Source of the DNA: an uncultured Phycisphaerae bacterium | Lineage (GTDB): Bacteria > Planctomycetota > Phycisphaerae > Sedimentisphaerales > Anaerohalosphaeraceae | Direction of reading: 5' to 3' | Assembly (NCBI GenBank): GCA_937995495.1 | Contig: CALKKA010000124.1 | Location: 1-26,798, forward strand | Length of the DNA: 26,798 nt | Part shown: in pieces, positions 14,951 to 22,741 of the stretch | Position numbering within the stretch: position 1 is the stretch's first letter | Layout: every line of letters begins with the position of its first letter | Translations under genes and position numbers: made by a program | Notes under the pieces: generated by a model | What the model saw: only the letters and a program-made list of their open reading frames with translations | Told to the model about the DNA's origin: nothing | Database searches by the model: none

Positions 14951-15874
14951 ATGTTCAACCACGAAGATACGATCTTGTCCGCCATCGGCCACACCCCCCT
15001 GGTCGAGCTCAAACGCATCAACCCCAATCCCAAAGTGCGGATCATGGGCAAGCTGGAGGGCAACAACCCCGGCGGCTCGATCAAGGACCGCCCGGCACTG
15101 TCTATGATCAACGCCGCCGAGCGCGATGGCGCGCTCACCCAAGCCAAAACCATTCTCGAACCCACCAGCGGCAATACCGGCATCGCGCTGGCCATGATCG
15201 GGGCGGCCAAGGGGTATCCTGTTACGCTGACCCTGCCGGGCTGCGTCAGCAGTGAACGCCGGCATGTCCTCGAGGCGTTCGGGGCCGAGGTCATCATTAC
15301 CTGTGCCAAGCAAGGCACTGACGGCGCCATCCGCAAAGCGCATCAGATGAAGGATGCGAACCCGGAGAAATATTTTATGCCCAACCAGTTTGCCAACCCC
15401 GCCAATCCGCAGGCTCATTACGAGACGACCGGCCCGGAGATCTGGGAGCAGACCCACGGCGAGATCGATATTTTTGTAACGGGGATGGGAACCACCGGTA
15501 CGCTGATGGGGCTTTCGCGGTATATGAAAGAACGGCCGAAAGAGGTCAAGGTCGTCGGGGTCGAGCCGGTGCTGGGCCATGCCATTCAGGGCTTGAAAAA
15601 CATGAAAGAATCCATCGTGCCGGATATCTATGACAAGCCGCAGCTTGACGATACGATCTCGATGAACGACGCAGAGGCGTTTGAGATGGCGCGTCGGCTG
15701 GCGACCGAAGAAGGACTGTTCGCCGGTATCTCCAGCGGCGCCAACGTCGCCGGAGCGGTGCGACTGGCCAAAGAGATGGACTCCGGCACCATCGTCACCA
15801 TCATCTGTGACCGCGGCGACCGCTGCCTCAGCACCGCACTCTTCCGCTCTGTCTGCGCCAAATGCCCGCCATAG
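14951..15874 (+). CDS. cysM: Cysteine synthase, CysM type
   Basis: This 307-residue PLP enzyme makes cysteine from O-acetylserine (or a phosphorylated/thiosulfate variant) and reduced sulfur. The PLP lysine is K45 in NNPGGSIKDRPALSMI, and the substrate loop is TSGNTG. Several stretches match CysM more closely than CysK: LEGNNPxGSxKDR, GPEIW, MGTTGTLMG and the C-terminal IICDRGDRCLST. The C-terminal tail has a CAKC pair, which might bind metal. AGGAA lies 8-9 nt before the ATG. It is divergent from the AI-2E gene. The choice between CysM and CysK function is from sequence likeness only. Confidence 0.9.
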   Translation: MFNHEDTILSAIGHTPLVELKRINPNPKVRIMGKLEGNNPGGSIKDRPALSMINAAERDGALTQAKTILEPTSGNTGIALAMIGAAKGYPVTLTLPGCVSSERRHVLEAFGAEVIITCAKQGTDGAIRKAHQMKDANPEKYFMPNQFANPANPQAHYETTGPEIWEQTHGEIDIFVTGMGTTGTLMGLSRYMKERPKEVKVVGVEPVLGHAIQGLKNMKESIVPDIYDKPQLDDTISMNDAEAFEMARRLATEEGLFAGISSGANVAGAVRLAKEMDSGTIVTIICDRGDRCLSTALFRSVCAKCPP

Positions 15875-15928
15875 TGCCTTAAAGGCACGTAAATTAAACC
15901 TTCAATTGCGCTTTGCTGTTGAAGGTTT
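15874..15928. terminator. Two inverted repeats after cysM, likely terminator region
   Basis: GTGCCTTAAAGGCAC (15874-15888) overlaps the cysM stop and is a perfect palindrome. Then AAACCTTCAA (15896-15905) pairs perfectly with TTGAAGGTTT (15919-15928) around a 13-nt loop. No clear T-run follows on the plus strand, so termination is likely but not certain. Confidence 0.5.
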
Positions 15929-15978
15929 GAGATGATTCTTACGCCTTATTTGTGGATCATGAAAATCACGAATTGTCT

Positions 15979-16006
15979 TTGCAGGATCGCATTGTTTTGG
16001 TACAAT
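15979..16006 (+). promoter_or_regulatory. Candidate promoter for the 62-residue protein, possibly leaderless
   Basis: TTGCAG, a 16-nt spacer and TACAAT. The -10 box ends 6 nt before the ATG at 16013 and no Shine-Dalgarno is present, so transcription would begin at the start codon. Confidence 0.35.
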
Positions 16007-16012
16007 AAGTAC

Positions 16013-16201
16013 ATGATTCAGAAAGTCATCAATAAGAACGAGTTGGGGTCTCATGATGAGATTCGACAAAACCGGGAGTACTGGCTGAGCCGTCCGGCCC
16101 AAGAACGTATCGCCGCAGTGGAATTTTATCGAAGGCAGGTATATGGAGATAACTATCCCCAACGACTTCAAAGAGTTGCTCGAATTATTGAACTCTCATA
16201 A
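16013..16201 (+). CDS. Small protein partnered with a nucleotidyltransferase gene
   Basis: The product is 62 residues starting MIQKVINKNEL. The core EYWLSRPAQERIAAVEFYRRQVYG and end RLQRVARIIE match a small protein family commonly encoded directly ahead of nucleotidyltransferase-like genes in many bacteria (a pair with toxin-antitoxin-like layout; function not established to my knowledge). An in-frame upstream ATG (15932) would add 27 unrelated residues and is rejected. The gene overlaps the start of the broken nucleotidyltransferase by 59 bp in another frame, with both frames looking like real family sequence. It may be an orphan now that its partner is broken. Confidence 0.7.
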   Translation: MIQKVINKNELGSHDEIRQNREYWLSRPAQERIAAVEFYRRQVYGDNYPQRLQRVARIIELS

Positions 16202-16304
16202 GGTGGATTACATCATTGTTGGCACTTCACGGGTCCCCTCGCTTTACCGGCGACTTGGATATTTATGTAAAGCCGGACGCCCCCATGTCCCCCTTAGTGG
16301 TTAA
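16143..16304 (+). pseudogene. Broken nucleotidyltransferase (frameshifted and truncated)
   Basis: From ATG at 16143 the frame reads NDFKELLELLNSHKVDYIIVG, as in nucleotidyltransferases of the type paired with the upstream small protein, then becomes nonsense until TAA at 16302. In the next frame, from about 16216, the sequence continues LALHGSPRFTGDLDIYVKPDAP, which contains the catalytic GS...DLD motif. The residues normally joining them (G-Y-A) are missing, consistent with a 14-bp deletion between TTGGC repeats. After about 16284 homology stops, so the C-terminal part is gone too. It cannot make an active enzyme. Confidence 0.75.
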
Positions 16305-16315
16305 GAATCAGACAA

Positions 16316-17344
16316 ATGAAAAAAACATATCGGATTTTAAAATTATTGTTTTTCATCAACGCAATTGTCTTTTTGAACATGAGTCAAGGGTCGCTTGCTG
16401 CTACCGATGATGGTGGGCAGCAAGCTCAGTCCACACAATCGGAAGACAACGAATTATGGACTGAAAAAATGGACCGTTACCACGAAAAGGCCAATGAAAT
16501 ACTATTGAGTTCGGCTAAATGGATCGACTCTTTCTTTATCGATGACAATTATACCGATGAAGTAAACAAGACCTATCTCCGGACACGGTTTTCCACTTTT
16601 TTTGAGGAAGGCGAAAGCGCTGAAAGCAACTTCAGCTATAAGCTGAGATTGAAGCTGCCCGGGGCGGAAAAACGGTTTGCATTGAGTGTGGGTTCTGATG
16701 ATGATCTGCTGGATGGTTTTGAAGATACACCTAACAGTATTGCTCGAGACCGTCTTGAAGAAGTCGACGACGACACCAATGTTGCGCTGGAATTTTTTGG
16801 CTGGGACACTGACAAACATAATCTGAAGTTTTCCGGCGGGATTCGCATTCGCAGTGGATCGGCTGTTGGGTATGGAAGTTCGCGTTACCGCTACCGAACT
16901 GAAATTGACGACTGGAAAGTGAGGTTTACTGAGCGAGTTCGCTGGTACGAGGATGACGGGTGGGACTCTCGCAGCCGGGTGGATTTTGAACAACCGTGGG
17001 ATGAGAACCTGTTTTTTCGAACGACGCCGGGACTGGACTGGTATGAACGGCGAGACGGGTTTTACTACAGTTTAACGAATTCAGTCTACCAACTGTTGGA
17101 TGAGGATGCTGCGATTCAATATGAGCTTAATAATTTCTTTTACACGGAAGTGTCCGGGCAACATGAGGAAACGAATATCCGTATTCGATTCCGGCGGCGC
17201 ATCTATAAGGACTGGTTGGTTTTGGAAATCTCACCCCAACTGGCATGGTACGAAGAGCGCGATTATGATACGGTACCCGGACTGTTTATTCGATTGGAAA
17301 CATGGTTCGGGAATTTTTCGGAGGGAAAGATTTTCGATTTTTAG
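16316..17344 (+). CDS. Predicted outer-membrane beta-barrel protein
   Basis: The product is 342 residues. A signal peptide (MKKTYRILKLLFFINAIVFLN, likely cleaved after SLA) is followed by an acidic helical stretch and then many alternating strands rich in Arg, Tyr, Trp and Phe, such as NFSYKLRLKL, KVRFTERVRWYED, LFFRTTPGLDWYE and LFIRLETWFGNF. The chain ends in Phe, a usual signal for barrel insertion. I do not recognise a named family. No ribosome site is obvious. It follows the nucleotidyltransferase remnant by 11 nt and converges with the RmlD-like gene. Function (pore, assembly or adhesion) cannot be told. Confidence 0.72.
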   Translation: MKKTYRILKLLFFINAIVFLNMSQGSLAATDDGGQQAQSTQSEDNELWTEKMDRYHEKANEILLSSAKWIDSFFIDDNYTDEVNKTYLRTRFSTFFEEGESAESNFSYKLRLKLPGAEKRFALSVGSDDDLLDGFEDTPNSIARDRLEEVDDDTNVALEFFGWDTDKHNLKFSGGIRIRSGSAVGYGSSRYRYRTEIDDWKVRFTERVRWYEDDGWDSRSRVDFEQPWDENLFFRTTPGLDWYERRDGFYYSLTNSVYQLLDEDAAIQYELNNFFYTEVSGQHEETNIRIRFRRRIYKDWLVLEISPQLAWYEERDYDTVPGLFIRLETWFGNFSEGKIFDF

Positions 17345-17399
17345 CTCTTTGTCATGTCGCAGTTCTTAGTGAACCTAAAGGATGCTACAGGGTTTAAGG

Positions 17400-17434
17400 G
17401 CGATCGAGTGCCTGGTTGTGGTTCTCTCTATCGC
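17400..17434. terminator. Weak inverted repeat between convergent genes
   Basis: GCGATCGAG (17400-17408) pairs with CTCTATCGC (17426-17434) with one mismatch around a 17-nt loop. There is no T-run on either side. It could be a weak bidirectional terminator. Nothing else is seen in 17345-17464. Confidence 0.25.
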
Positions 17435-17464
17435 AGTCAAAACCAATAGAAGCTAACATTCATA

Positions 17465-18352
17465 TCAATTAAAACCCTCAATCACGATCCCCACTCCATC
17501 TAAAACGGCTTTCAATTTTCTACAATCCATGGAGACATCCCCGATGCGCGGAGGACCGCCGTGTTCCTGATGGCGGTGTATGCCTTTTAAGAGGTGCGGG
17601 GGTGTTTGGTATTTGTCTTGTACGTATTGGCCGATCTCGTGGAGGGTCCAGGAGCGGTTGCCGCCAAAGTGATACACACCTTGCAGGTTCACATCCAACA
17701 AGGCCAATGTCATTCCAGCAATCTGATCACACCACACACAACTTCGCAACTCGTCATAAAAAAGCGTCACCGGGCGATCTTTGGTCAGGCGACTCTTGAT
17801 CCAGTCGATCGCACCCTTGTCGCCGGTGATCGAATCACCCAAGGGCAACCCCAGCCGCACAATACAGGCATCTTCAATTTCTCCTAACACCTGCTCGGCC
17901 TGCAAAAAAGTCTTGCCCGCCACGCTCACCGGATCGGGCGTGTGATTTTCAGCATACCCCTTTTCTGGCGAGCCCTCGCCGGAAAAGACAAGGTCGGTGC
18001 TCATATACACCATCTGAGAGGTATCCCCGAAAACTTCGGTCACCGCCCTGGCGCCGTTGACATTGAGGTCATAGGCCCATTCGGGTCGTTCTTCGCACAG
18101 GTCCAGATCACAAACCCCGGCACAATGGATCACACAGGTTGGCTGGAAGTCGTCGCGGACCTGACTCAACTGATCGCGATCGGTGATACATATGGGCACC
18201 ACGTTTTCACCTAACGGTGACTTCGTCAGCGGCGGCCGAATCCCCATCAACTGCCCAACCTCACAGCTTGCCTGCAGCGCATTGAAGATCGGCCATCCAT
18301 GGATGGAGGTGATGCCGGTGACCAAGATGCGTTGTTGAGTGTTCATGATCAT
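17465..18352 (-). CDS. RmlD-like sugar-nucleotide-binding SDR protein lacking the catalytic pair
   Basis: The product is 295 residues in the RmlD/MAT2B extended SDR family, members of which reduce dTDP-4-keto-6-deoxysugars or act as regulatory subunits. The order of blocks is typical: VTGITSIHGW near the start, CVIHCAGVCDLDLCEERPEWAYDLNVNGA, and VYMSTDLVFSGE. Two hallmarks are altered. The dinucleotide motif TGxxGxxG has Ser for the middle Gly (TGITSIHG, 12-19), and the YxxxK pair (normally YGxTK) reads AGKTF (145-149), so both Tyr and Lys are missing. Catalysis by the usual route is therefore unlikely. No rhamnose-pathway genes are adjacent. It is divergent from gltX, with its own promoter at 18366-18394. 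Confidence 0.8.
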   Translation of the reverse strand: MIMNTQQRILVTGITSIHGWPIFNALQASCEVGQLMGIRPPLTKSPLGENVVPICITDRDQLSQVRDDFQPTCVIHCAGVCDLDLCEERPEWAYDLNVNGARAVTEVFGDTSQMVYMSTDLVFSGEGSPEKGYAENHTPDPVSVAGKTFLQAEQVLGEIEDACIVRLGLPLGDSITGDKGAIDWIKSRLTKDRPVTLFYDELRSCVWCDQIAGMTLALLDVNLQGVYHFGGNRSWTLHEIGQYVQDKYQTPPHLLKGIHRHQEHGGPPRIGDVSMDCRKLKAVLDGVGIVIEGFN

Positions 18353-18365
18353 AATTGGAAGCCCT

Positions 18366-18394
18366 TATATAGGGGATACCCTCGGGTATTGCAA
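18366..18394 (-). promoter_or_regulatory. Promoter with embedded operator-like palindrome for the RmlD-like gene
   Basis: The minus strand has TTGCAA, a 17-nt spacer and TATATA, 14 nt before the ATG. The palindrome ATACCC-TC-GGGTAT (plus strand 18376-18389) fills most of the spacer and touches the -35. The -10 lies inside another inverted repeat, CCCT-TATAT-AGGG (18362-18374). A repressor site is plausible. Confidence 0.45.
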
Positions 18395-18451
18395 TGCTTT
18401 GCCCGCTTCCTCATTGCCGCGGCTCTGATTGGGGGTTATTTTAGCTTATTC

Positions 18452-18480
18452 TTGACTTTCAAATGGGGTTAAAGTACACT
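18452..18480 (+). promoter_or_regulatory. Promoter for gltX and the downstream run
   Basis: TTGACT, a 17-nt spacer and TACACT precede the gltX ATG by 37 nt. Box matches are 5/6 and 4/6 and the spacer is ideal. Confidence 0.6.
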
Positions 18481-18517
18481 TCTGTCTTCTGAAATTTGAT
18501 TGGAAATAGAGGTTTTT

Positions 18518-20155
18518 ATGATCGTAACACGGTTTGCTCCTTCCCCAACCGGATACCTGCATGTCGGCGGGGCACGGACGGCCCTTTTCAACTGGCTGCT
18601 GGCCCGCAAGACAGGCGGTAAGTTCCTGCTGCGCATTGAAGATACGGATATGAAGCGGAATACCGCCACCGCAGCGGACCAGGTGCTCAAGGATCTCAAG
18701 TGGCTGGGCATCGACTGGGACGAGGGACCCGATATCGGCGGCCCGAATGGCCCCTACAAGCAATCCGAGCGGCGGGCTATTTACGATGCGTATATCGCCC
18801 AACTCATCGACGCGAAAAAGGCCTACTACTGCTTCGACACGCCGGAGGAGTTGACCGAGCTGCGGTTGGCAGCCGAGAAGGAAAAACGCAACAATATCTA
18901 TCCGCGACCGGACGTATTCCCGAGTGCATCGGATGTCGAAAAGGCAAAAGCCGAAGGCAGGCCCGTTACGGTGCGGCTGGCCATCACCCAGACCGACCCG
19001 ATCGTCATCGAAGATGAAATTCGTGGAACGATCAGTATTGAACCGACTGAGCTGAGCGACTTTATCATCCAAAAAAGCGACGGCTTTCCGACCTATCACA
19101 TGGCGGTGGTGATCGACGATGAGTTGATGGGTGTGACGCATATCATCCGCGGCCAGGAACATCTGATGAACACCCCCAACCATCAGCTCCTGCAAAAAGC
19201 CCTGGGCTTTCGCGTTCCCAAGTACGGTCACATGTCCGTCACCGTCAGCGACAGCGGGGGTAAACTCAGCAAACGTGAACGCCCCAAAACGCTGAAAAAA
19301 GCGATCAAGGCAATGGCTGATATTGACACAGACGCACTGGCCAAAGCCGGCAGCATCACCGCAGAGGAATTGGAAACATTCTTAAAGGGCAAGACCACGC
19401 CGGACATGCCGGCGGTCGATGCAATGGCCGAGTTTGCAGGCGTGCATCTGCCGGAGATCAATATCGTGGACTTTTTCCGCAGCGGCTATCTGCCGGAGAC
19501 ACTCGTCAACTTTTTTGCGCTGCTGGGCTGGAACCCCGGCGACGGTCGAGAGATCATGAACCGCGACGAACTGATACAGGCATTCGACCTGTCTCGTGTG
19601 AACAAGAGCAACAGCTTATTCGACCGTCAAAAGCTGATGTCGTTCAACACCGAACACCTGAAAACAACCCTGACGCCCATCGAAACACTGGTGACGCATT
19701 TTCGGGCGTATCTGGAAGAGAACGATTCACCGGTCGCAAAAGCCGACGATGCGTCGCTGGAACGGATCATCCGTATCAATGAGGGTGCCCGTACACTGGA
19801 GCAGATCGAACAGAAGACACGATTTGCGTTCCTCGCTGATGAGGCGATCGAGTATGATCCCAAAGCTGTCAAAAAAGTCCTGCTCAAAGGTAATGGATTG
19901 GAGATGCTCAAGGTGGTCGCCGAAGCACTGGCAACCCTGAAAGATTTAACGCCGGAATCCATCGAAGCACTGCTGCGGTCACTGGCCGAAGAGAAACAGG
20001 TCGGCCTTGGCAAGATCGCCCAACCCCTGCGGGTCGCGATCTGCGGCAACACGATCAGCCCGCCGATCTTTGACGCGGTCGATATGCTCGGAATCAACGC
20101 GGTTCTCAAACGGATTGAGAATACGTTAACAACATTTCAACAGGAAAAGGATTAG
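18518..20155 (+). CDS. gltX: Glutamyl-tRNA synthetase with large insertion
   Basis: Read from ATG at 18518 (AGAGG 5 nt upstream) the product is 545 residues, against about 470 in E. coli. It charges tRNA-Glu. The class I HIGH motif is HVGG (15-18) in APSPTGYLHVGGARTALFNWL; the KMSKS motif is KLSKR (249-253). In usual enzymes about 12 residues separate KLSKR from GYLPEALLN; here 69 residues intervene before GYLPETLVNFFALLGW (323 on). The insert is Lys/Ala-rich, then helical (AITAEELETFLKG-like stretch around 285-295). An in-frame TTG at 18500 is rejected. Whether the enzyme discriminates tRNA-Gln is not clear. The gene heads a close-spaced run ending at alaS. Confidence 0.95.
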   Translation: MIVTRFAPSPTGYLHVGGARTALFNWLLARKTGGKFLLRIEDTDMKRNTATAADQVLKDLKWLGIDWDEGPDIGGPNGPYKQSERRAIYDAYIAQLIDAKKAYYCFDTPEELTELRLAAEKEKRNNIYPRPDVFPSASDVEKAKAEGRPVTVRLAITQTDPIVIEDEIRGTISIEPTELSDFIIQKSDGFPTYHMAVVIDDELMGVTHIIRGQEHLMNTPNHQLLQKALGFRVPKYGHMSVTVSDSGGKLSKRERPKTLKKAIKAMADIDTDALAKAGSITAEELETFLKGKTTPDMPAVDAMAEFAGVHLPEINIVDFFRSGYLPETLVNFFALLGWNPGDGREIMNRDELIQAFDLSRVNKSNSLFDRQKLMSFNTEHLKTTLTPIETLVTHFRAYLEENDSPVAKADDASLERIIRINEGARTLEQIEQKTRFAFLADEAIEYDPKAVKKVLLKGNGLEMLKVVAEALATLKDLTPESIEALLRSLAEEKQVGLGKIAQPLRVAICGNTISPPIFDAVDMLGINAVLKRIENTLTTFQQEKD

Positions 20156-20162
20156 AGAAAAT

Positions 20163-21068
20163 ATGTCACTATTAGTCACCGGCTCTGTTGGCATTGATAC
20201 CGTTCAAACGCCCTACGGTGTGAACAAAGACTGCATTGGCGGATCCGCTGTGTATTTCTCACTGGCGGCCAGCTTTTTTACAGATGTGAAATTTGTCGGT
20301 GCCATTGGTGATGACTGCCCGTTCGATCTGCCCGAGCTATTCAGCGGCAAACCGGTTGACCTGAAGGGCCTGGAGGTCCGTCCGGGAAGCAAGACCTTCC
20401 GTTGGAGCGGGAGCTATGAAGGCGACATGAATGAGGCCCGCACCGATGCCGTCGAGCTCAATATACTGGCCGAGCAACCGCCAACCGTTCCAGAGCGTTT
20501 TCGCGGTTGTGAATTTGTCTTTCTGGCGAACACTGCACCGGCACTGCAAATGAAATTGCTGGATCAGCTGGAAAGCCACTCCTTCGTTGCAGCCGACACG
20601 ATGAATCTCTGGATCGAAACGGCCAACGATGACCTGAAACAGCTTTTGCAGCACATTGATCTATTGGTTCTCAATGACGGTGAAGCCAAACTGCTGACCG
20701 GCCAGCATAATCTTATCTCCGCCGCAAACGGTATTTTAGAGATGGGGCCCCAATTTGTGATCATCAAAAAAGGCGAGCATGGATCCATGCTGCATGATAA
20801 GCAGGGCAATATCTTCCTGCTGCCGGCCTTCCCGGCTACCGTGGTCATTGACCCGACGGGGGCCGGTGACTCGTTTGCCGGCGGCATGATGGGGTTCTTG
20901 TCAGAGTCGGGAGCCATCGATGTCATCACGCTCCGCAATGCAATGGTCTATGGAACGGTCATGGCATCGTTTACGATCGGCGATTTTTCGATACACGGCA
21001 TCAAGACCGCCACGCGTGAGATGATCGACGAGCGATTTGACCGACTCCGTAAAATAACGCAGTTTTAG
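20163..21068 (+). CDS. PfkB-family carbohydrate or nucleoside kinase
   Basis: The product is 301 residues. The fold is shown by the N-terminal VTGSVGIDTVQTPYG and GGSAVYFSLAASFF and by the C-terminal ATP/anion-hole signature DPTGAGDSFAGG (230-240), with D236 the predicted catalytic base. PfkB kinases phosphorylate ribose, fructose, adenosine and similar substrates; this one is too generic to assign. It starts 7 nt after the gltX stop and ends 10 nt before thpR, so it is almost certainly cotranscribed. No sugar transport or catabolic gene is adjacent. Confidence 0.88.
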   Translation: MSLLVTGSVGIDTVQTPYGVNKDCIGGSAVYFSLAASFFTDVKFVGAIGDDCPFDLPELFSGKPVDLKGLEVRPGSKTFRWSGSYEGDMNEARTDAVELNILAEQPPTVPERFRGCEFVFLANTAPALQMKLLDQLESHSFVAADTMNLWIETANDDLKQLLQHIDLLVLNDGEAKLLTGQHNLISAANGILEMGPQFVIIKKGEHGSMLHDKQGNIFLLPAFPATVVIDPTGAGDSFAGGMMGFLSESGAIDVITLRNAMVYGTVMASFTIGDFSIHGIKTATREMIDERFDRLRKITQF

Positions 21069-21078
21069 AAAGAATCCG

Positions 21079-21639
21079 ATGCGATTATTCGCAGCGATTG
21101 ATATCGACCCGCAGGTGCAGGATCGGATCGAGCGTATTCAACAGCGGCTCACGCGGGATATGGCACTGTCCGGCAATGAAGTCCGGTGGGTACGGCCCGG
21201 TCAGGTACACCTGACCCTGAAGTTTCTGGGCGAGTTGCGGGATAATTTGATCACCCAGGTGTGCGATGTCGTGATGCATACAGCCGCTGAATACCAAGGT
21301 TTTGATCTGCGGGTTCAGGGCCTGGGTGTTTTCGGGCGACCGGCTCGCGTGGTCTGGGCCGGATGCGAAGTGCCGCCGGAACTGGTGGAAATACAGACGC
21401 GGCTGGAAAACGAATTTGAAAAGATCGGCTGGGATAAAGAGCACCGCCCCTTCACCGGTCATCTCACGATCTGTCGGGTCAAGAGTCCCGCGGCCGGACG
21501 CAGGTTGGCCAAGGCGGTCGAAGCGTATGCTGATGAATGCTTCGGAACCGTTTCGGTCGATCAACTGGTGTTATATGAGAGCCAGCTGAGCCGAACCGGA
21601 CCGGAATATAATGCCGTTTGCTCGGCGTCATTAAAATAA
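21079..21639 (+). CDS. thpR: RNA 2',3'-cyclic phosphodiesterase (2H family)
   Basis: The product is 186 residues, the usual size for ThpR (formerly LigT). Two HxT catalytic motifs are present: HLT at 44-46 (VHLTLKFLGEL) and HLT at 128-130 (GHLTICRV). The N terminus MRLFAAIDID is typical. The enzyme hydrolyses 2',3'-cyclic phosphates to 2'-phosphates and shows RNA ligase activity in vitro; its cell role is unclear. Placement just ahead of recA is a recurring arrangement in bacteria. The ATG follows pfkB by 10 nt. Confidence 0.93.
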   Translation: MRLFAAIDIDPQVQDRIERIQQRLTRDMALSGNEVRWVRPGQVHLTLKFLGELRDNLITQVCDVVMHTAAEYQGFDLRVQGLGVFGRPARVVWAGCEVPPELVEIQTRLENEFEKIGWDKEHRPFTGHLTICRVKSPAAGRRLAKAVEAYADECFGTVSVDQLVLYESQLSRTGPEYNAVCSASLK

Positions 21640-21644
21640 ACTAA

Positions 21645-21658
21645 TGTTAAGGATAACA
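21645..21658. promoter_or_regulatory. Inverted repeat ahead of recA, possible LexA-type box
   Basis: TGTTA-AGGA-TAACA is a perfect 5-bp-arm palindrome 17 bp before the recA ATG. It resembles in layout the TGTTC-N4-GAACA type LexA boxes reported for Verrucomicrobia. No promoter was identified beside it, and its centre also holds AGGA, so it could be chance. Confidence 0.3.
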
Positions 21659-21675
21659 CTAACGAGGAGTTCAAT

Positions 21676-22722
21676 ATGGCCAAAGCCAAAAAAACCGCCG
21701 CGAAAAAGACCGCAACAGAATCGACAAAAGGCAATGCACTGGATCGAGCGATTGCTCAAATCGAAAAACAATACGGGTCCGGTTCCATTATGAAAATGGA
21801 CGAATCCAAACATCGCAAGATCGACGGTATCCCGACCGGCGCCCTGTCGCTGGATATCGCCCTCGGCGGAAGCGGCATTCCACGTGGTCGCGTGGTCGAG
21901 TTTTACGGCCCCGAGTCCTCCGGCAAGACAACGCTGGCCCTGCACGTGATCGCCAATGCCCAAAAAACCGGCGGCGTTGCAGCATTTATTGATGCTGAAC
22001 ACGCACTGGATCCGACCTGGGCCAAGAAGCTGGGCGTCGATGTGAACAATCTGCTGATCAGCCAGCCCGACACGGGGGAGCAGGCCTTAGAGATCGCCGA
22101 GATGCTGGTCAAGTCCAATGCCGTCGACATCATCGTGATCGATTCAGTGGCTGCCCTGGTGCCGGCCGCCGAACTCCAGGGTGAGATGGGCCAGTCGCAT
22201 GTGGGCCTGCAGGCGCGTCTGATGAGCCAGGCCCTGCGGAAACTGACCGGTGTGATCAGCAAGAGCAAGACCTCTCTGGTCTTCATCAATCAGATCCGTA
22301 TGAAAATCGGCGTCATGTTCGGCAACCCCGAAACCACTTCCGGCGGCAACGCTCTTAAGTTCTACAGCTCGGTCCGTTTGGATGTGCGTCGGATTTCTAC
22401 GATCAAAAACAGTACCGATGAAGCCATCGGCAACCGTGTCCGCACCCGTGTCGTCAAGAACAAAGTCGCGGCCCCGTTTAAGAAGGCCGAATTCGATATC
22501 ATGTTCGACAGCGGTATCAGCTATGTCGGGGATCTGCTGGACCTGGCCGTGGAAAATGATATTGTCAATAAGAGCGGAGCCTGGTTTAATTACGGCGAGG
22601 TCAAGCTCGGTCAGGGTCGTGAAAAAGCTAAACAGTTTATTACAGACAACCCCGAGCTGATCGACGAAATTAAACAACACGTCTTGGCCGCCAAGGGACT
22701 CATCGAAGTCAAAGAGAAATAG
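21676..22722 (+). CDS. recA: Recombinase RecA
   Basis: The product is 348 residues, normal for RecA, which forms filaments on single-stranded DNA for recombinational repair and triggers LexA cleavage. Walker A is GPESSGKT (78-85); the Walker B region is VDIIVIDSVAALVP, and loop sequences QMRLMSQALRKLTG-like (here GLQARLMSQALRKLTG) and FINQIRMKIGVMFGNPETTSGGNALKFY are canonical. The first 20 residues form an unusual Lys/Ala/Thr-rich leader (AKAKKTAAKKTATE). A good ribosome site (GAGGAG, 6 nt) precedes the ATG. There is no recX between recA and alaS, unlike the common recA-recX-alaS order. Confidence 0.98.
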   Translation: MAKAKKTAAKKTATESTKGNALDRAIAQIEKQYGSGSIMKMDESKHRKIDGIPTGALSLDIALGGSGIPRGRVVEFYGPESSGKTTLALHVIANAQKTGGVAAFIDAEHALDPTWAKKLGVDVNNLLISQPDTGEQALEIAEMLVKSNAVDIIVIDSVAALVPAAELQGEMGQSHVGLQARLMSQALRKLTGVISKSKTSLVFINQIRMKIGVMFGNPETTSGGNALKFYSSVRLDVRRISTIKNSTDEAIGNRVRTRVVKNKVAAPFKKAEFDIMFDSGISYVGDLLDLAVENDIVNKSGAWFNYGEVKLGQGREKAKQFITDNPELIDEIKQHVLAAKGLIEVKEK

Positions 22723-22741
22723 TTTTTGAAAGAGATCGATT

